Shown here: piece after piece, positions 43,027 through 55,193 of the stretch
How the letters are laid out: every line of letters starts with the position of its first letter
Position numbering within the stretch: the stretch's first letter is position 1
Assembly: GCF_028437565.1 (NCBI RefSeq)
Contig: NZ_JAMRYR010000001.1
Span: 496,001 to 560,000, forward strand
Direction of reading: 5' to 3'
Length of the DNA: 64,000 bases
Source: Actinomyces sp. B33
GTDB taxonomy: Bacteria; Actinomycetota; Actinomycetes; Actinomycetales; Actinomycetaceae
The notes under the pieces: model-generated
Database searches by the model: none
The model's input: only the letters and a program-made list of their open reading frames with translations
What the model was told of the DNA's origin: nothing
Translations under genes and position numbers: made by a program

Positions 43027-45054
43027 GTGGCTGACAACGAGACAACCGCCGACGGCGCGCAGGGATACGGCGCGTCCGACATCACCGTCCTCGAGGGGCT
43101 CGAGGCCGTGCGCAAGCGGCCGGGCATGTACATCGGGTCGACGGGCGAGCGCGGTCTGCACCACCTGGTCTACGAGGTCGTCGACAACTCCGTCGACGAG
43201 GCCCTCGCCGGCTACGCCGACCACATCGAGGTGACGATCCTCGCCGACGGCGGTCTGAGGGTCGTCGACAACGGCCGCGGCATCCCCGTCGACGAGCACC
43301 CCACCGAGCACAAGCCCACCGTCGAGGTCGTCATGACGATCCTCCACGCAGGCGGCAAGTTCGGCGGCGGCGGCTACGCCGTGTCCGGCGGCCTGCACGG
43401 CGTCGGCATCTCCGTCGTCAACGCCCTGTCGACCCGCGTCGACACCGTCGTGCGCCGCCAGGGCCACGCGTGGCGGATGTCCTTCGCCAACGGCGGCACC
43501 CCGGTCACCGCCCTCGTGCGCGGGGAGGAGACCGAGGAGACCGGCACGACCCAGACCTTCTACCCCGATCCGGCGATCTTCGACACCGTCGACTTCGACT
43601 TCGAGACCCTGCGGACCCGCTTCCAGCAGATGGCCTTCCTCAACAAGGGCCTGCGGATCACCCTGACCGACGAGCGCCCCACCGCCATCGACGACGGCGA
43701 CGAGATCACCGGCGACGAGATGGGCACCGCCGACGACCCGGTCCCCGGGTTCCGCACCGTCTCGTACTTGTACGCCAATGGTCTCAGGGACTACGTCGAG
43801 TACCTCGACTCGGCCAAGAAGATCGAGACGATCAACGACGAGATCATCTCCTTCGAGTCCGAGAACGACGAGGGCACGATGAGCGTGGAGATCGCCATGC
43901 AGTGGACGAGCGCCTACTCCGCGTCCGTCCACACCTTCGCCAACACGATCAACACCACCGAGGGCGGCATGCACGAGGAGGGCTTCCGCACGGCCCTGAC
44001 CTCGATCGTCAACCGCTACGGGCGCGACAAGGGGATCATCAAGGACAAGGACGACAACCTCACCGGCGACGACGTGCGCGAGGGCCTGACCGCCGTCATC
44101 TCCATCAAGCTGACCGAGCCCCAGTTCGAGGGGCAGACGAAGACCAAGCTCGGCAACACCGAGGCGCGGACCTTCGTCGCCCAGCAGGTGTACTCGCGCC
44201 TGACCGACTGGTTCGACGCGCATCCGGCCGACGCCAAGGCGATCATCGCGAAGGGCCAGCAGGCCCAGATGGCCCGCGTCGCCGCCCGCAAGGCCCGCGA
44301 GGCCACCCGCCGCAAGGGGGTCCTCGAATCCGCGTCCATGCCCGGCAAGCTGCGCGACTGCTCGAGCCGCACCGCCTCCGAATGCGAGATCTTCATCGTC
44401 GAGGGCGACTCCGCCGGCGGCAGCGCCGTCGGCGGGCGCGACCCCGAGCACCAGGCGATCATGCCGATCCGCGGCAAGATCCTCAACGTCGAGAAGGCCC
44501 GCCTCGACCGGGCCCTGTCGTCGGACACGATCCGCTCCCTCATCACCGCCTTCGGCACCGGCATCGGCGAGGACTTCGACCTCGCCAAGCTGCGCTACGG
44601 CAAGATCGTCATCATGGCCGACGCCGACGTCGACGGCCAGCACATCGCCACCCTGCTCCTGACCCTCCTCTTCCGCTACATGCGCCCCCTCATCGAGCAC
44701 GGTCACACCTACATCGCCATGCCGCCGCTGTACCGGATCAAGTGGACGAACGCCGACCACCAGTTCGCCTACTCCGACAAGGAGCGCGACGACCTGCTCG
44801 CCGCCGGCGCCGCCGCGAACCACCGCCTGCCCAAGGAGGGCGGCATCCAGCGCTACAAGGGCCTGGGCGAGATGAACGACCACGAGCTGTGGGAGACGAC
44901 GATGGACCCGAGCCGGCGCATCCTCAAGCAGGTCACCCTCGACGAGGCCGCCGACGCCGACGAGACCTTCACGATCCTCATGGGCGACGACGTCGAGAGG
45001 CGCCGCACCTTCATTCAGCGCAACGCCGCCGACGTGCGCTTCCTCGACATCTGA
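43027..45054 (+). CDS. gyrB: DNA gyrase subunit B (675 aa)
   Basis: ATPase subunit of gyrase. GTG start with GAGGGGAGCCAC upstream. GHKL motifs: [30 protein letters not shown], and [21 protein letters not shown] motifs: [14 protein letters not shown] and [17 protein letters not shown]. Length and C-terminus (VRFLDI) are typical of the short actinobacterial form without the gamma-proteobacterial insert. Confidence 0.97.
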   Translation: MADNETTADGAQGYGASDITVLEGLEAVRKRPGMYIGSTGERGLHHLVYEVVDNSVDEALAGYADHIEVTILADGGLRVVDNGRGIPVDEHPTEHKPTVEVVMTILHAGGKFGGGGYAVSGGLHGVGISVVNALSTRVDTVVRRQGHAWRMSFANGGTPVTALVRGEETEETGTTQTFYPDPAIFDTVDFDFETLRTRFQQMAFLNKGLRITLTDERPTAIDDGDEITGDEMGTADDPVPGFRTVSYLYANGLRDYVEYLDSAKKIETINDEIISFESENDEGTMSVEIAMQWTSAYSASVHTFANTINTTEGGMHEEGFRTALTSIVNRYGRDKGIIKDKDDNLTGDDVREGLTAVISIKLTEPQFEGQTKTKLGNTEARTFVAQQVYSRLTDWFDAHPADAKAIIAKGQQAQMARVAARKAREATRRKGVLESASMPGKLRDCSSRTASECEIFIVEGDSAGGSAVGGRDPEHQAIMPIRGKILNVEKARLDRALSSDTIRSLITAFGTGIGEDFDLAKLRYGKIVIMADADVDGQHIATLLLTLLFRYMRPLIEHGHTYIAMPPLYRIKWTNADHQFAYSDKERDDLLAAGAAANHRLPKEGGIQRYKGLGEMNDHELWETTMDPSRRILKQVTLDEAADADETFTILMGDDVERRRTFIQRNAADVRFLDI

Positions 45055-45058
45055 CATC

Positions 45059-45089
45059 GGCGGGGGCGGCGCCCGGCGCTAGCCCCGCC
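45059..45089 (+). terminator. Weak hairpin in the gyrB-gyrA gap
   Basis: GGCGGGG (45059-45065) can pair with CCCCGCC (45083-45089). No T tract. It may only modulate gyrA levels. Confidence 0.3.
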
Positions 45090-45114
45090 ACCCGAAACGA
45101 CCCGAAGGACACAC

Positions 45115-47747
<2,633 letters not shown>

Positions 47748-47751
<4 letters not shown>

Positions 47752-48143
47752 GCTCTCCGATGGGCGATCCCCACTACGACGACGCCCCGCGCCGGGTCGA
47801 CCTGGCGGTCGCCCGACTCGACGCGTGGAGCGTGATGAAGGTCAGCTTCCTGCTGTCGGTGGCCCTGGGGGTCGCGATGGTCATCGGGACGGCGATCCTG
47901 TGGTTCATGGTCGACGGGATGCACGTCTTCTCGACGATCGAGGACTTCCTCGTCCAGATCGGCGCGGAGAGGTACGCGTCCTTCCTCGATTACGCGCGCC
48001 TGCCGAAGGTCCTGTCGTACGCGACGATCGCGGCGGTCGCCAACGTCGTCCTCATGACGGCGATGCTGACGCTGGGGTCGCTGTTGTACAACGTCATCAC
48101 CTCGCTGGTCGGCGGGGTGAAGATCTCCTTGATGGACGAGTAG
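47748..48143 (+). CDS. DUF3566 membrane protein (131 aa)
   Basis: Actinobacterial protein of unknown function always found just after gyrA. Two membrane helices ([20 protein letters not shown] near residue 30 and [20 protein letters not shown] near 100) flank an extracytoplasmic loop. The start overlaps the gyrA stop (ATGA). Its relative in M. tuberculosis is also gyrA-linked. Confidence 0.92.
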
Positions 48144-48232
48144 CCGGCGTCGTGTCGGGCGTCACCGGGGGCTGTTTTGCCCCGTCCGGGGTCGCGCGTA
48201 TACAATCATCCGGTGCCCCTCGGGGAGCAGTT

Positions 48233-48309
48233 GGGCCTATAGCTCAGTAGGTTAGAGCGCAGTCCTGATAAGACTGAGGTCGGTGGTTCGAGCCCACCTA
48301 GGCCCACCA
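48233..48309 (+). tRNA. tRNA-Ile (GAT)
   Basis: 77 bases including the encoded CCA. Acceptor GGGCCTA / TAGGCCC, D-arm GCTC...GAGC, anticodon stem CAGTC / GACTG around CTGATAA (anticodon GAT), T-arm GGTGG-TTCGAGC-CCACC. Confidence 0.97.
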
Positions 48310-48341
48310 TCCGTATCAGCCGGAGAGCGGAGGGACAGACC

Positions 48342-48476
48342 ATGAAGAAGTGGATCGCCGCCGTCGTGGCCGTTGGATCCGCCATCGGGATCGGCCTGAT
48401 CGTCCGTCAGATCGTCGAGGACCTGTCCGACAACGCCGAGTTGTGGACGTCGGTGACGGACTCCGTCGAGGTCTGA
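48342..48476 (+). CDS. DLW-39 family micro-protein (44 aa)
   Basis: Starts MKKWIAAVVAVGSAIGIGLIV and ends ELWTSVTDSVEV. One membrane helix, then a short polar tail with the LW motif of the family. GGAGGG is the ribosome binding site. Its position between the Ile and Ala tRNAs after gyrA is the standard one. Function unknown. Too short for the usual ORF cut-offs. Confidence 0.88.
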   Translation: MKKWIAAVVAVGSAIGIGLIVRQIVEDLSDNAELWTSVTDSVEV

Positions 48477-48485
48477 AAACCCCTG

Positions 48486-48561
48486 GGGGCCATGGCGCAA
48501 TTGGTAGCGCACCTGCTTTGCAAGCAGGGGGTTACGGGTTCGAGTCCCGTTGGCTCCACCA
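48486..48561 (+). tRNA. tRNA-Ala (TGC)
   Basis: 76 bases including CCA. Acceptor GGGGCCA / TGGCTCC with one G-T pair, D-arm GCGC...GCGC, anticodon stem CCTGC / GCAGG around TTTGCAA (anticodon TGC), T-arm ACGGG-TTCGAGT-CCCGT. The GC-poor block starts right after its 3' end. Confidence 0.97.
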
Positions 48562-48990
48562 CCAGTACTGGCCCGTAGTTTTGCTGTCGTCGAGCATTTT
48601 GTTTAATGCGGAGCTTGGTGTTTCGTGACAAGGGTGGTGCATCCTCCCCCTGCTTTTGACATGGCGGTGTTGGCGAGTTCGAGGTATCGCGCATCGCCGA
48701 CGTGCAGCATGTTTTCGTAACGCCACATACTGCCGAGGCTGGCATCAACGAGCAGAGGTTCAGATGTTTGTTCCTCGGGGTGCGTTAGAGCGGGCGGTCT
48801 ATGGGTGCATCGTTTTCCGCGATTCTTGGTGAGCGAGGACGATCTGCTCGTCCTGACGGTGTTGTGAACGAGGATTCTTGAACCGGCTTTGTCGTATGGG
48901 ATCGAGTATCCGTCACCTGTGTCCGAACAGAAAACGATGATCCGTGAGCGGATTGATCACCCGAGGCTCGAAGAGGCGTTTCCGATTCTC
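48562..48990. other. Start of the AT-richer block; one possible gene fragment, no intact gene
   Basis: On the minus strand, about 48615-48760, a frame reads DASLGSMWRYENMLHVGDARYLE-like sequence and stops. This recalls a short stretch of GH127-type arabinofuranosidases (WRxxML..GDARYxxL), but there is no start, no flanking domain and the match is weak. Long antisense frames across the tRNAs are artefacts. No repeat of the tRNA-Ala 3' end was found further right in the window. Confidence 0.3.
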
Positions 48991-49764
48991 TCAGAGGGTG
49001 AACTCGAAGCGGCTTCTGTTGCCGCGGTGATACGCAGTGAAATACTCGATCGGATTTCCGGCTGGATCGAAGTTAACCGACATCAGAACCATCACCACGG
49101 GAAAACCTCCCAGTTCCAGTAATCGTTGTTGCTCCTCTGTAGCGGGTGCTACCTCTATCGATCGACGGGCGCCTAGGACCATTACGCCGTTCTCATTCAG
49201 GACCTTGTGCATCGATTCCGTTCGCATGTCGCGGCCGGCGAAATACTCCCCGAACTCCTTCGGAAGATACGAGTGAATCCAAGACCACGGCTCTCCGTCT
49301 ACTCGGCGGACGCGTTCGAGATAGAAAACGATGTCGCCCGGTGCACAATTCAATTGGAAAGCAACATTGGAATCAGCTTTGACATACTTTTGTGAGAGGA
49401 CATCGGAAGTGATCACCGCTTCAGAACCGGTAGCATCTGCATAAAGCCCACGCAGAGTGTACGGACTCTTTTCGGCCGACTCCCTTTCAGCGACGAACGA
49501 GCCTTTTCCGTGGACCCTATAGATGATCCCCATACTCTCGAGCTCTTCGAGAGCCTGTCGAACAACTGCCCGGGAAACATCGTACATCGAGCAAAGCCCG
49601 CTTTCGCTTGGCAGAGCATCGCCCGGTGTCAGGCACAGTCTGCCGATCTCCTTGATCAGGCTGTTGCGCAATTGCTCGTGCTTGGTGTCTCCGGGCACGT
49701 CATGCAAAGAAAACTCTTTGCCTGAGGCGACCCATTCTTTCGTGGCTCGACGTGAGTTGGTCAT
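48991..49764 (-). CDS. GntR-family regulator, HutC/UTRA subfamily (257 aa)
   Basis: Ligand-responsive repressor. The N-terminal winged helix reads EQLRNSLIKEIGRLCLTPGDALPSES and VVRQALEELESMGIIYRVHGKGSFV. The C-terminal UTRA domain (from about residue 90) binds a small effector, often a phosphosugar or phosphonate. Start ATG 49764 with AAAAGGATC upstream; a frame to 49809 lacks a ribosome binding site. Divergent from the ABC importer, with 194 bases between starts, so it probably represses that operon. AT-richer than the genome average, like its neighbours. Confidence 0.9.
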   Translation of the reverse strand: MTNSRRATKEWVASGKEFSLHDVPGDTKHEQLRNSLIKEIGRLCLTPGDALPSESGLCSMYDVSRAVVRQALEELESMGIIYRVHGKGSFVAERESAEKSPYTLRGLYADATGSEAVITSDVLSQKYVKADSNVAFQLNCAPGDIVFYLERVRRVDGEPWSWIHSYLPKEFGEYFAGRDMRTESMHKVLNENGVMVLGARRSIEVAPATEEQQRLLELGGFPVVMVLMSVNFDPAGNPIEYFTAYHRGNRSRFEFTL

Positions 49765-49958
49765 CGATGATCCTTTTGACGTGCCCTGAAGGCATGACCA
49801 CTGTATCAACTTACACAGGGAAAGATATCAAAATGAGATCAAATTGTTATAATAAGTTTGCATGAAAGTATCTTGTTGAACTCAAACTTGTCATATCATG
49901 TTAGGTGCGGATGTCATCCGTGCCGCTGCGCGCTTGATCTTGTCGAGGAGGACTGGAA
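49765..49958. promoter_or_regulatory. Divergent promoter region of gntR and the ABC importer
   Basis: Very AT-rich for this genome. TATAAT at 49848-49853 is a clear -10-like hexamer. TTGAAC at 49876 with TGTTAG 17 bases downstream is a second candidate for the importer. GAGGACTGG before 49959 is the ribosome binding site. The GntR operator is not identifiable by eye. Confidence 0.5.
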
Positions 49959-51035
49959 ATGCGTTCAAAAGCCATTTTTGCAACTGTTGGATTCGTTGCG
50001 GTTGCGCTATTAGCCGCAGGATGCGGTCAGTCTGGCAGTGTCGGGAACAGTGCGGAATCGTTCCCGAATTCCGGTGAATCGCCTGCTCCTGGCGGCAAAG
50101 TTACCGCGTACTGCTCGATGTCTGAGGTGGACTGCCAGCAGATCGTCGAAGATTTCACCACCGACACGGGTATCACAGTCGATTACGTCCGCATGTCCGT
50201 GGGCGAAAACTATGCTCGGATTCAAGCGGAGGCGGATAATCCGCAGGCGTCGCTGTGGATCGGAGGGTCCGCTGAGACCTATGTCGAGGCTGCGGTGAAT
50301 AACTTGCTCGAGCCTTATGAGCCGAACGGTCTAGATAAGATTGATGAAATCTACCGTGATCCGGATAATTTCTGGATACCAACATCCAGCGCGCCGGTGG
50401 CATTCGCCTCCAATACTGCCCTTATTGAGGAATTGGGAATCGATCCACCGGACAGCTGGGAGGATTTGGCAGACCCGAAGCTCGCGAACTCGGTGGTTCT
50501 CGCTCATCCCGCATCATCTGGGACCGGCGCAGCCGTCATGTCCACTCTGGTTCAGCTGTACGGCGAGGAGAAGGGATTCGATGTGATGAAGAGAATCGAT
50601 GCCAATGTTGCTCAATACACCAGATCCGGCGGTGCCCCGACCCGTATGGTCGGGCTTGGCGAGGCCGCTGTCTCCGCAAGCTACGTCATGGATGTCGAGC
50701 TCGGGATGGCTGAGGGATTCGACATCACCCCGTCGTTCCCCCAAGAGGGAACGGGGTTCGGCATCAATGCCGCCGCGCTCATCAAGGGTGGGCGGGAGAA
50801 TGAAGCGGCGGGTGCAAGAGCATTTCTTGACTGGGTTCTGACCGAGAATGGTCAGAAATCAATGATGAAAACGTTCTGGCGTCCCATAGTCCCTGGCATC
50901 ATGAACTCAACTTCGCGGGTTGATACCTCTGGCATCAAGCTCATCGATTACAACACCTTTTGGGCTGGCGAAAACAGGACACGCCTCATCGAACTGTTCG
51001 AAGACCGGATTCGCCACGGCTCGGATGCTCAATAA
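49959..51035 (+). CDS. ABC transporter substrate-binding lipoprotein, ferric/sugar-phosphate/phosphonate type (358 aa)
   Basis: Receptor of the SBP_bac_6/13 family (FbpA, AfuA, PhnS relatives). Lipobox LAAGC (Cys22). The mature part starts KVTAYCSMSEVDCQQIVEDFTTDTGITVDY, then ASLWIGGSAETYVEAA, PTSSAPVAFASNTALI, and AHPASSGTGAAVMSTL. The Tyr-Tyr iron-binding pair of FbpA is not seen, while ASSGTGA resembles the phosphate-holding loop of AfuA/PhnS. So a phosphorylated organic ligand is more likely than ferric iron (inference). First gene of a four-gene operon. Confidence 0.87.
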   Translation: MRSKAIFATVGFVAVALLAAGCGQSGSVGNSAESFPNSGESPAPGGKVTAYCSMSEVDCQQIVEDFTTDTGITVDYVRMSVGENYARIQAEADNPQASLWIGGSAETYVEAAVNNLLEPYEPNGLDKIDEIYRDPDNFWIPTSSAPVAFASNTALIEELGIDPPDSWEDLADPKLANSVVLAHPASSGTGAAVMSTLVQLYGEEKGFDVMKRIDANVAQYTRSGGAPTRMVGLGEAAVSASYVMDVELGMAEGFDITPSFPQEGTGFGINAAALIKGGRENEAAGARAFLDWVLTENGQKSMMKTFWRPIVPGIMNSTSRVDTSGIKLIDYNTFWAGENRTRLIELFEDRIRHGSDAQ

Positions 51036-51037
51036 AA

Positions 51038-52756
51038 ATGAGCGCGTCACCTCTCATGGGTAGAGTAACCCATCCCACTGCACTCGGTGATCGCGCGCGA
51101 CGTGAGGATCAGCATAGTCGATGGCACTCAGTGAGGGCAGATCCCTGGCTTTGGGCAATCTTTATTCTGCTGACCGCCATCGCCGTTATCTTCATTGTCC
51201 TTCCGATCGCCTCGGTGCTGAAGTCAGCAGTTATCGGCAAAGAAGGATTCGATCTCGCGCGCGTATGGTCGAGCATTAGTGCTTCCCACGTATGGAAGGC
51301 CTTTCGTCACTCGCTCATCTTGGCCCTGGCGTCGGCTTCACTAGCAACGGTTGTCGGATTCGTCATGGCCTTTGCTGTCACTAAGACAGCTGTGCGGTTC
51401 AAGAAGTTCTTCCACATGGTTTCACTTCTGCCGATCATCTCTCCTCCATTTGTTCTTTCACTTGCGATCATCTTGCTGTTCGGACGACATGGGGTGATCT
51501 CTTCAGATCTCCTAGGAATTCGAAACTCGAATGTCTACGGACTTCCATCACTGATAGTCATACAGACGATGGCATTTAGTCCTCTTGCTTACCTTAATAT
51601 CCGGGGAATGCTCCAATCGATGGACTCGTCTCTGGAGAACGCATCCGCTTCAATGGGAGCGAGCCATTGGGTGACCTTCAAAAGGATCCTATTGCCCTTG
51701 GTTACTCCGTCACTTCTTTCGTCATTTTTGCTAGTCTTCGTAAAATCGTTGGAGGATTTTGGAAATCCGATGCTGATTGGAGGGGATTACTCCACACTCG
51801 CAGTCGAGGCGTATACACAGATCACCGCTGTTTATGACATGCAAGCAGGGGCGATCCTTGCAGTTCTCCTGCTCACTCCCTCTCTTCTTGCTTTCATTCT
51901 CCAACGATATTGGATTGGACGGCGATCATATGTGACAGTTACAGGTAAGCCAGTGAGGGATGGGAATCTCTTTGATTCTCGAAAATTGACGATACCGCTT
52001 ACTATCGTATGTGTACTGATATCTGGTGGAATAATCTTATTCTATGGGACTGTGATATCTGTTTCTTTCATGAAGCAGGTGGGAATTGATTCTTCATTCA
52101 CTCTTGAACATTATCAGTATATAATCGAGCGAGGTTTTAAAACTCTGGGAAATTCTTTAATTCTTGCGGGAATTGCAACCCCTATTGTTGCAATCATGGG
52201 TCTTCTCATCTCATTCCTTCTCGCAAGGCGAAGATTTCCGGGATCGAATATTCTTCGATTCAGCACTCTCCTTTCGTTTGCGGCGCCCGGAACAATTATA
52301 GGTATAGGTTACATTCAAACTTTCAATTCTTGGCCTCTAATGCTGACCGGAACCGCGGTGATCATCGTAGCGGCGATGGTCGTAAAAAATCTCCAGGTTG
52401 CGATCGAAGGAGGAAATAACCAACTCAAACAGATCGATCCTGCTATCGAAGAAGCTTCAACCATTATGGGTGCATCGAACACCAGGACTTTTTTGAAAAT
52501 CGTGTTGCCACTCCTCAGGCCAGCGATCTTCACTGCATTGGCATACGCATTCACACGTTCTCTTACGACGCTAAGCGCTGTCATCTTCCTGATCTCTGCC
52601 AGTTGGAATTTGGTGACGGTAACGATTCTCGGACAGGTTGAATCATCGCGTCTTTCAGTAGCAGCTGCATACTGTGTGATTCTCATATTTATCGTTCTCG
52701 GAGTAATGACTGCGATGCAGGCCTCTCTTAATCTCATAGTCCGAAGAAAGGATTGA
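51038..52756 (+). CDS. ABC transporter permease, fused two-domain FbpB/AfuB type (572 aa)
   Basis: Twelve or so membrane helices in two homologous halves, each with an EAA loop (ENASASMGASHWVTFKRILL near residue 200 and EEASTIMGASNTRTFLKIVL near 480). ATG 51038 lies two bases after the receptor stop; no clear ribosome binding site, so coupled translation is likely. ATG 51056 is an alternative. Later half of the gene is markedly AT-rich. Typical length for FbpB-like permeases is 500-560. Confidence 0.92.
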   Translation: MSASPLMGRVTHPTALGDRARREDQHSRWHSVRADPWLWAIFILLTAIAVIFIVLPIASVLKSAVIGKEGFDLARVWSSISASHVWKAFRHSLILALASASLATVVGFVMAFAVTKTAVRFKKFFHMVSLLPIISPPFVLSLAIILLFGRHGVISSDLLGIRNSNVYGLPSLIVIQTMAFSPLAYLNIRGMLQSMDSSLENASASMGASHWVTFKRILLPLVTPSLLSSFLLVFVKSLEDFGNPMLIGGDYSTLAVEAYTQITAVYDMQAGAILAVLLLTPSLLAFILQRYWIGRRSYVTVTGKPVRDGNLFDSRKLTIPLTIVCVLISGGIILFYGTVISVSFMKQVGIDSSFTLEHYQYIIERGFKTLGNSLILAGIATPIVAIMGLLISFLLARRRFPGSNILRFSTLLSFAAPGTIIGIGYIQTFNSWPLMLTGTAVIIVAAMVVKNLQVAIEGGNNQLKQIDPAIEEASTIMGASNTRTFLKIVLPLLRPAIFTALAYAFTRSLTTLSAVIFLISASWNLVTVTILGQVESSRLSVAAAYCVILIFIVLGVMTAMQASLNLIVRRKD

Positions 52757-52760
52757 GAAC

Positions 52761-53858
52761 ATGGCGACGGTTGTATTTGAGAATGTTTCAAAGGTCTTTC
52801 CCTCCTCTAAAAAAGGGGAGGGTGTCATGGCAGTTCGCGATCTGAATTTGATTGTCGAAGAAGGAGAACTGCTGACTTTGCTCGGTCCTTCCGGATGCGG
52901 GAAGACGACCATTCTGAGAATGCTTGCTGGTTTTGAACCTGTTACCGATGGGAAAATATTTCTGGATGGAGTTGATATTACTTCTAAACCCGTGAATACA
53001 AGAGGAATAGGTATGGTTTTCCAATCGTATGCCTTGTTTCCTCACATGTCCGTATATGACAATGTTGCATACGGTTTAATGATTGAGAAACTGTCTAAGA
53101 AAGAAATAGAAAAACGGGTCTCAGATGTCATGGATCTCATGGCTATTTCACAGTTTGCCGATCGTGCGCCGAATCAACTGTCTGGCGGTCAACAACAGCG
53201 TGTCGCTCTAGCGCGGGCTGTCGTCACTGAACCTAGTGTCCTTCTGCTTGATGAGCCTCTTTCTAATCTTGATGCTCAACTTCGTGAGCAGATGCGAGAT
53301 GAGCTTCGGAGAATTCAGCAAAGGCTGGGAATCACTAGTCTTTATGTCACGCATGATCAAAGCGAAGCGTTGGCAATATCTGACGAAGTTATCCTTCTTA
53401 GGGATGGGATCATTCAACAAAGGGGAAGCGCTGAATATATTTATCAGTATCCCGACAGTGAATTTGTTGCTCAATTCCTGGGGAAAGCAAGTATTCTCTC
53501 TGGCAAACTCATAGGACAATATTCGAATGGTGGAGAAGTGCTGATCGATGGAATGGTGGGCAAAATCTTCCAGCCGATCGATGAGTCAAGGATGGGTATG
53601 CCTGTTAAGTGCGTCGTGAGGCCTGAGAATGTTGCATTCAATGCGTCCCCTGAAGGAAAGTATGTTATTGAGCAAGCGGTGTTCCAAGGGCTGTATGTGG
53701 AATATCGGATGACTATAGGGGGTGAGCGCTTTGCCATTGTCGATCATGATTACCTGAAAAATGGAGCATTGAGCGCTGGGGATCGGATCGATATCGAGCT
53801 GGAACGGACTCCTTTGTGGATCCTTCCGGAAGCAAAGGACAAGGTCAATGCCTTTTGA
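52761..53858 (+). CDS. ABC transporter ATP-binding protein, PotA/FbpC type (365 aa)
   Basis: Walker A GPSGCGKTT (residues 42-50), Q-loop VFQSYALFPH, signature LSGGQQQRVALARAV, Walker B VLLLDEPLSNLD and switch YVTHDQSEAL. A C-terminal TOBE domain (about 280-365) completes it. Four bases after the permease stop. Its stop overlaps the start of the phosphatase gene by 11 bases. Confidence 0.94.
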   Translation: MATVVFENVSKVFPSSKKGEGVMAVRDLNLIVEEGELLTLLGPSGCGKTTILRMLAGFEPVTDGKIFLDGVDITSKPVNTRGIGMVFQSYALFPHMSVYDNVAYGLMIEKLSKKEIEKRVSDVMDLMAISQFADRAPNQLSGGQQQRVALARAVVTEPSVLLLDEPLSNLDAQLREQMRDELRRIQQRLGITSLYVTHDQSEALAISDEVILLRDGIIQQRGSAEYIYQYPDSEFVAQFLGKASILSGKLIGQYSNGGEVLIDGMVGKIFQPIDESRMGMPVKCVVRPENVAFNASPEGKYVIEQAVFQGLYVEYRMTIGGERFAIVDHDYLKNGALSAGDRIDIELERTPLWILPEAKDKVNAF

Positions 53859-54705
53859 AGCTGATGAATCCATCGACCTGACTCTTCAAAGGGTAGCCTA
53901 TGAGGCTGCTATTATCGGTGGTCGGATTTCCCTAGATATGTTCGCAAATCGTAAAGATCTCGCTGATGATATCCATATGAAGGATGGACACTTTGATATT
54001 GTGACCGCTGCTGATCCGATGGTTGAGGAAGCTGTAACGCAGCATCTCTTCGCGAACGTTTCAGATTCACGAATCTTAGGAGAAGAAGGGGGATGGCGAG
54101 GTTCTGGAGCGATCACCTGGATGGTCGATCCTATCGATGGCACCTCGAACTATGCCTCAGGCCTACCAATTTTTGCAACCTCAGTAGCGGCTATCAACGG
54201 TAGTCGTCCGGTTGCAGCGGCGGTGTATCAGCCGGTGATTAAAACAGTTTTTCACAAGAGAAATGGTGAGTTGTTCGTTAACGATGCGCCGTTTCACTGG
54301 GATCCTAAACACCGATCAGCCAAAGATGTGGAGTTGCTGACTAATGCGCCGTACGAAAGATACGGACTTCCTGACGGTATGGTGGAAGACTATCGGAGGA
54401 TACTTGGATCTTTCCGAGCAGTGCGCAGATTGGGAGCCTGCACGCTCCATGTTGCTTATGTGGCTGCAGGTTTAGCGGCTGCTTGTTACGAGTATGATTT
54501 TCATCCGTGGGATATTGCTGCGGGACTACAGCTGGCGGAAGCCTCTGGCTGCTGTATTCAATCCTGGGACGAAAAATGCTCACGTGTCTCTAATCCTGCC
54601 GCGAATCCTGAAAGAATTAGAATTCTACTTGTGACGGCTCCGGGCCTAGAGATCGAGAATATCGAGTGGACGACTCCTCACAGAGTATTGGTTGCAAAAC
54701 AGTAG
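53848..54705 (+). CDS. Inositol-monophosphatase-family phosphatase (285 aa)
   Basis: Mg-dependent sugar/inositol phosphatase fold. Motifs: LGEEGGW (metal Glu), MVDPIDGTSNYASGLP (DPxDGTxN metal and nucleophile site), and FHPWDIAAGLQLAEASG (WDxAAG, third metal Asp). Length normal. Start codon is inside the end of the ATPase gene, so it belongs to the operon. The combination implies that the imported ligand is a phosphate ester cleaved on arrival (inference). Possible substrates are inositol phosphate, a sugar phosphate or histidinol phosphate. Confidence 0.9.
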   Translation: MPFEADESIDLTLQRVAYEAAIIGGRISLDMFANRKDLADDIHMKDGHFDIVTAADPMVEEAVTQHLFANVSDSRILGEEGGWRGSGAITWMVDPIDGTSNYASGLPIFATSVAAINGSRPVAAAVYQPVIKTVFHKRNGELFVNDAPFHWDPKHRSAKDVELLTNAPYERYGLPDGMVEDYRRILGSFRAVRRLGACTLHVAYVAAGLAAACYEYDFHPWDIAAGLQLAEASGCCIQSWDEKCSRVSNPAANPERIRILLVTAPGLEIENIEWTTPHRVLVAKQ

Positions 54706-54709
54706 TAGG

Positions 54710-54890
54710 TGAATTCCTTCCTTAGCGATGCAGCCGTCCACGCACGCATGAGCAGGTCCAGGCCGACAGCTTTGTCATAGGCATCCAGGGCGGCCTGCTC
54801 CAGGCGATCGAAAGAGCCCGCCTTGATCCACTCGTCGCGGCGTGTGCGCATCGTGGTCGAGGCTCTACCGTCCGAACCTTCCACCGTTGG
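54710..54890 (-). pseudogene. Frameshifted IS5-type transposase remnant
   Basis: Minus strand reads RRDEWIKAGSFDRLEQAALDAYDKAVGLDL, then shifts frame into ACVDGCIAKE. Intact IS5-family transposases read RRDEWIKAGvF...aYDriiGLDL...aVDGcitKap. The join of these pieces in two frames shows a frameshifted fragment. No terminal repeats are visible near it. It marks the right side of the AT-rich block. Confidence 0.7.
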
Positions 54891-54914
54891 TGCGTCGCAT
54901 GGTCGAACCGCCGG

Positions 54915-55187
54915 TCATGCGGAGGCGCTGTAGCGTTGGCGGGCGGCTTCGCCGCTGGTGCCGATCGCCTCGCCCACCTTGCGCCACGACAGGCCTTGTT
55001 CGCGCGCGGCGCGCACAGCTTCGGCAAGCTCTTTCTCGGCCGTGTCGCGTCGCCAGGCGGCGAGCTTGACCGCCATCGTCGGCGACAGGGGCGCGTCCTG
55101 ATCCCCGGGCTTCGGATCGTAGTTCTCGAAGGCATCGGCGAACTCGTCTGCCCGGGCCTTGATGTCTTCAATGGAGCGTCGAGTCAT
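54915..55187 (-). CDS. Putative antitoxin with C-terminal helix-turn-helix (90 aa)
   Basis: N-terminal acidic helix (SIEDIKARADEFADAFENYD) and a C-terminal homeodomain-like helix-turn-helix (AREQGLSWRKVGEAIGTSGEAARQRY). Small, charged and placed six bases after the gene at 55194-55427, so the two are translated together. The pairing resembles toxin-first TA modules of actinobacteria. The exact family is not certain. Confidence 0.65.
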   Translation of the reverse strand: MTRRSIEDIKARADEFADAFENYDPKPGDQDAPLSPTMAVKLAAWRRDTAEKELAEAVRAAREQGLSWRKVGEAIGTSGEAARQRYSASA

Positions 55188-55193
55188 GATGGT

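Noticed and set aside
48407-48748. 113-aa minus-strand frame with EPTGLEPVTPCLQS
   Set aside because: A well-known false product of reading a tRNA gene antisense.
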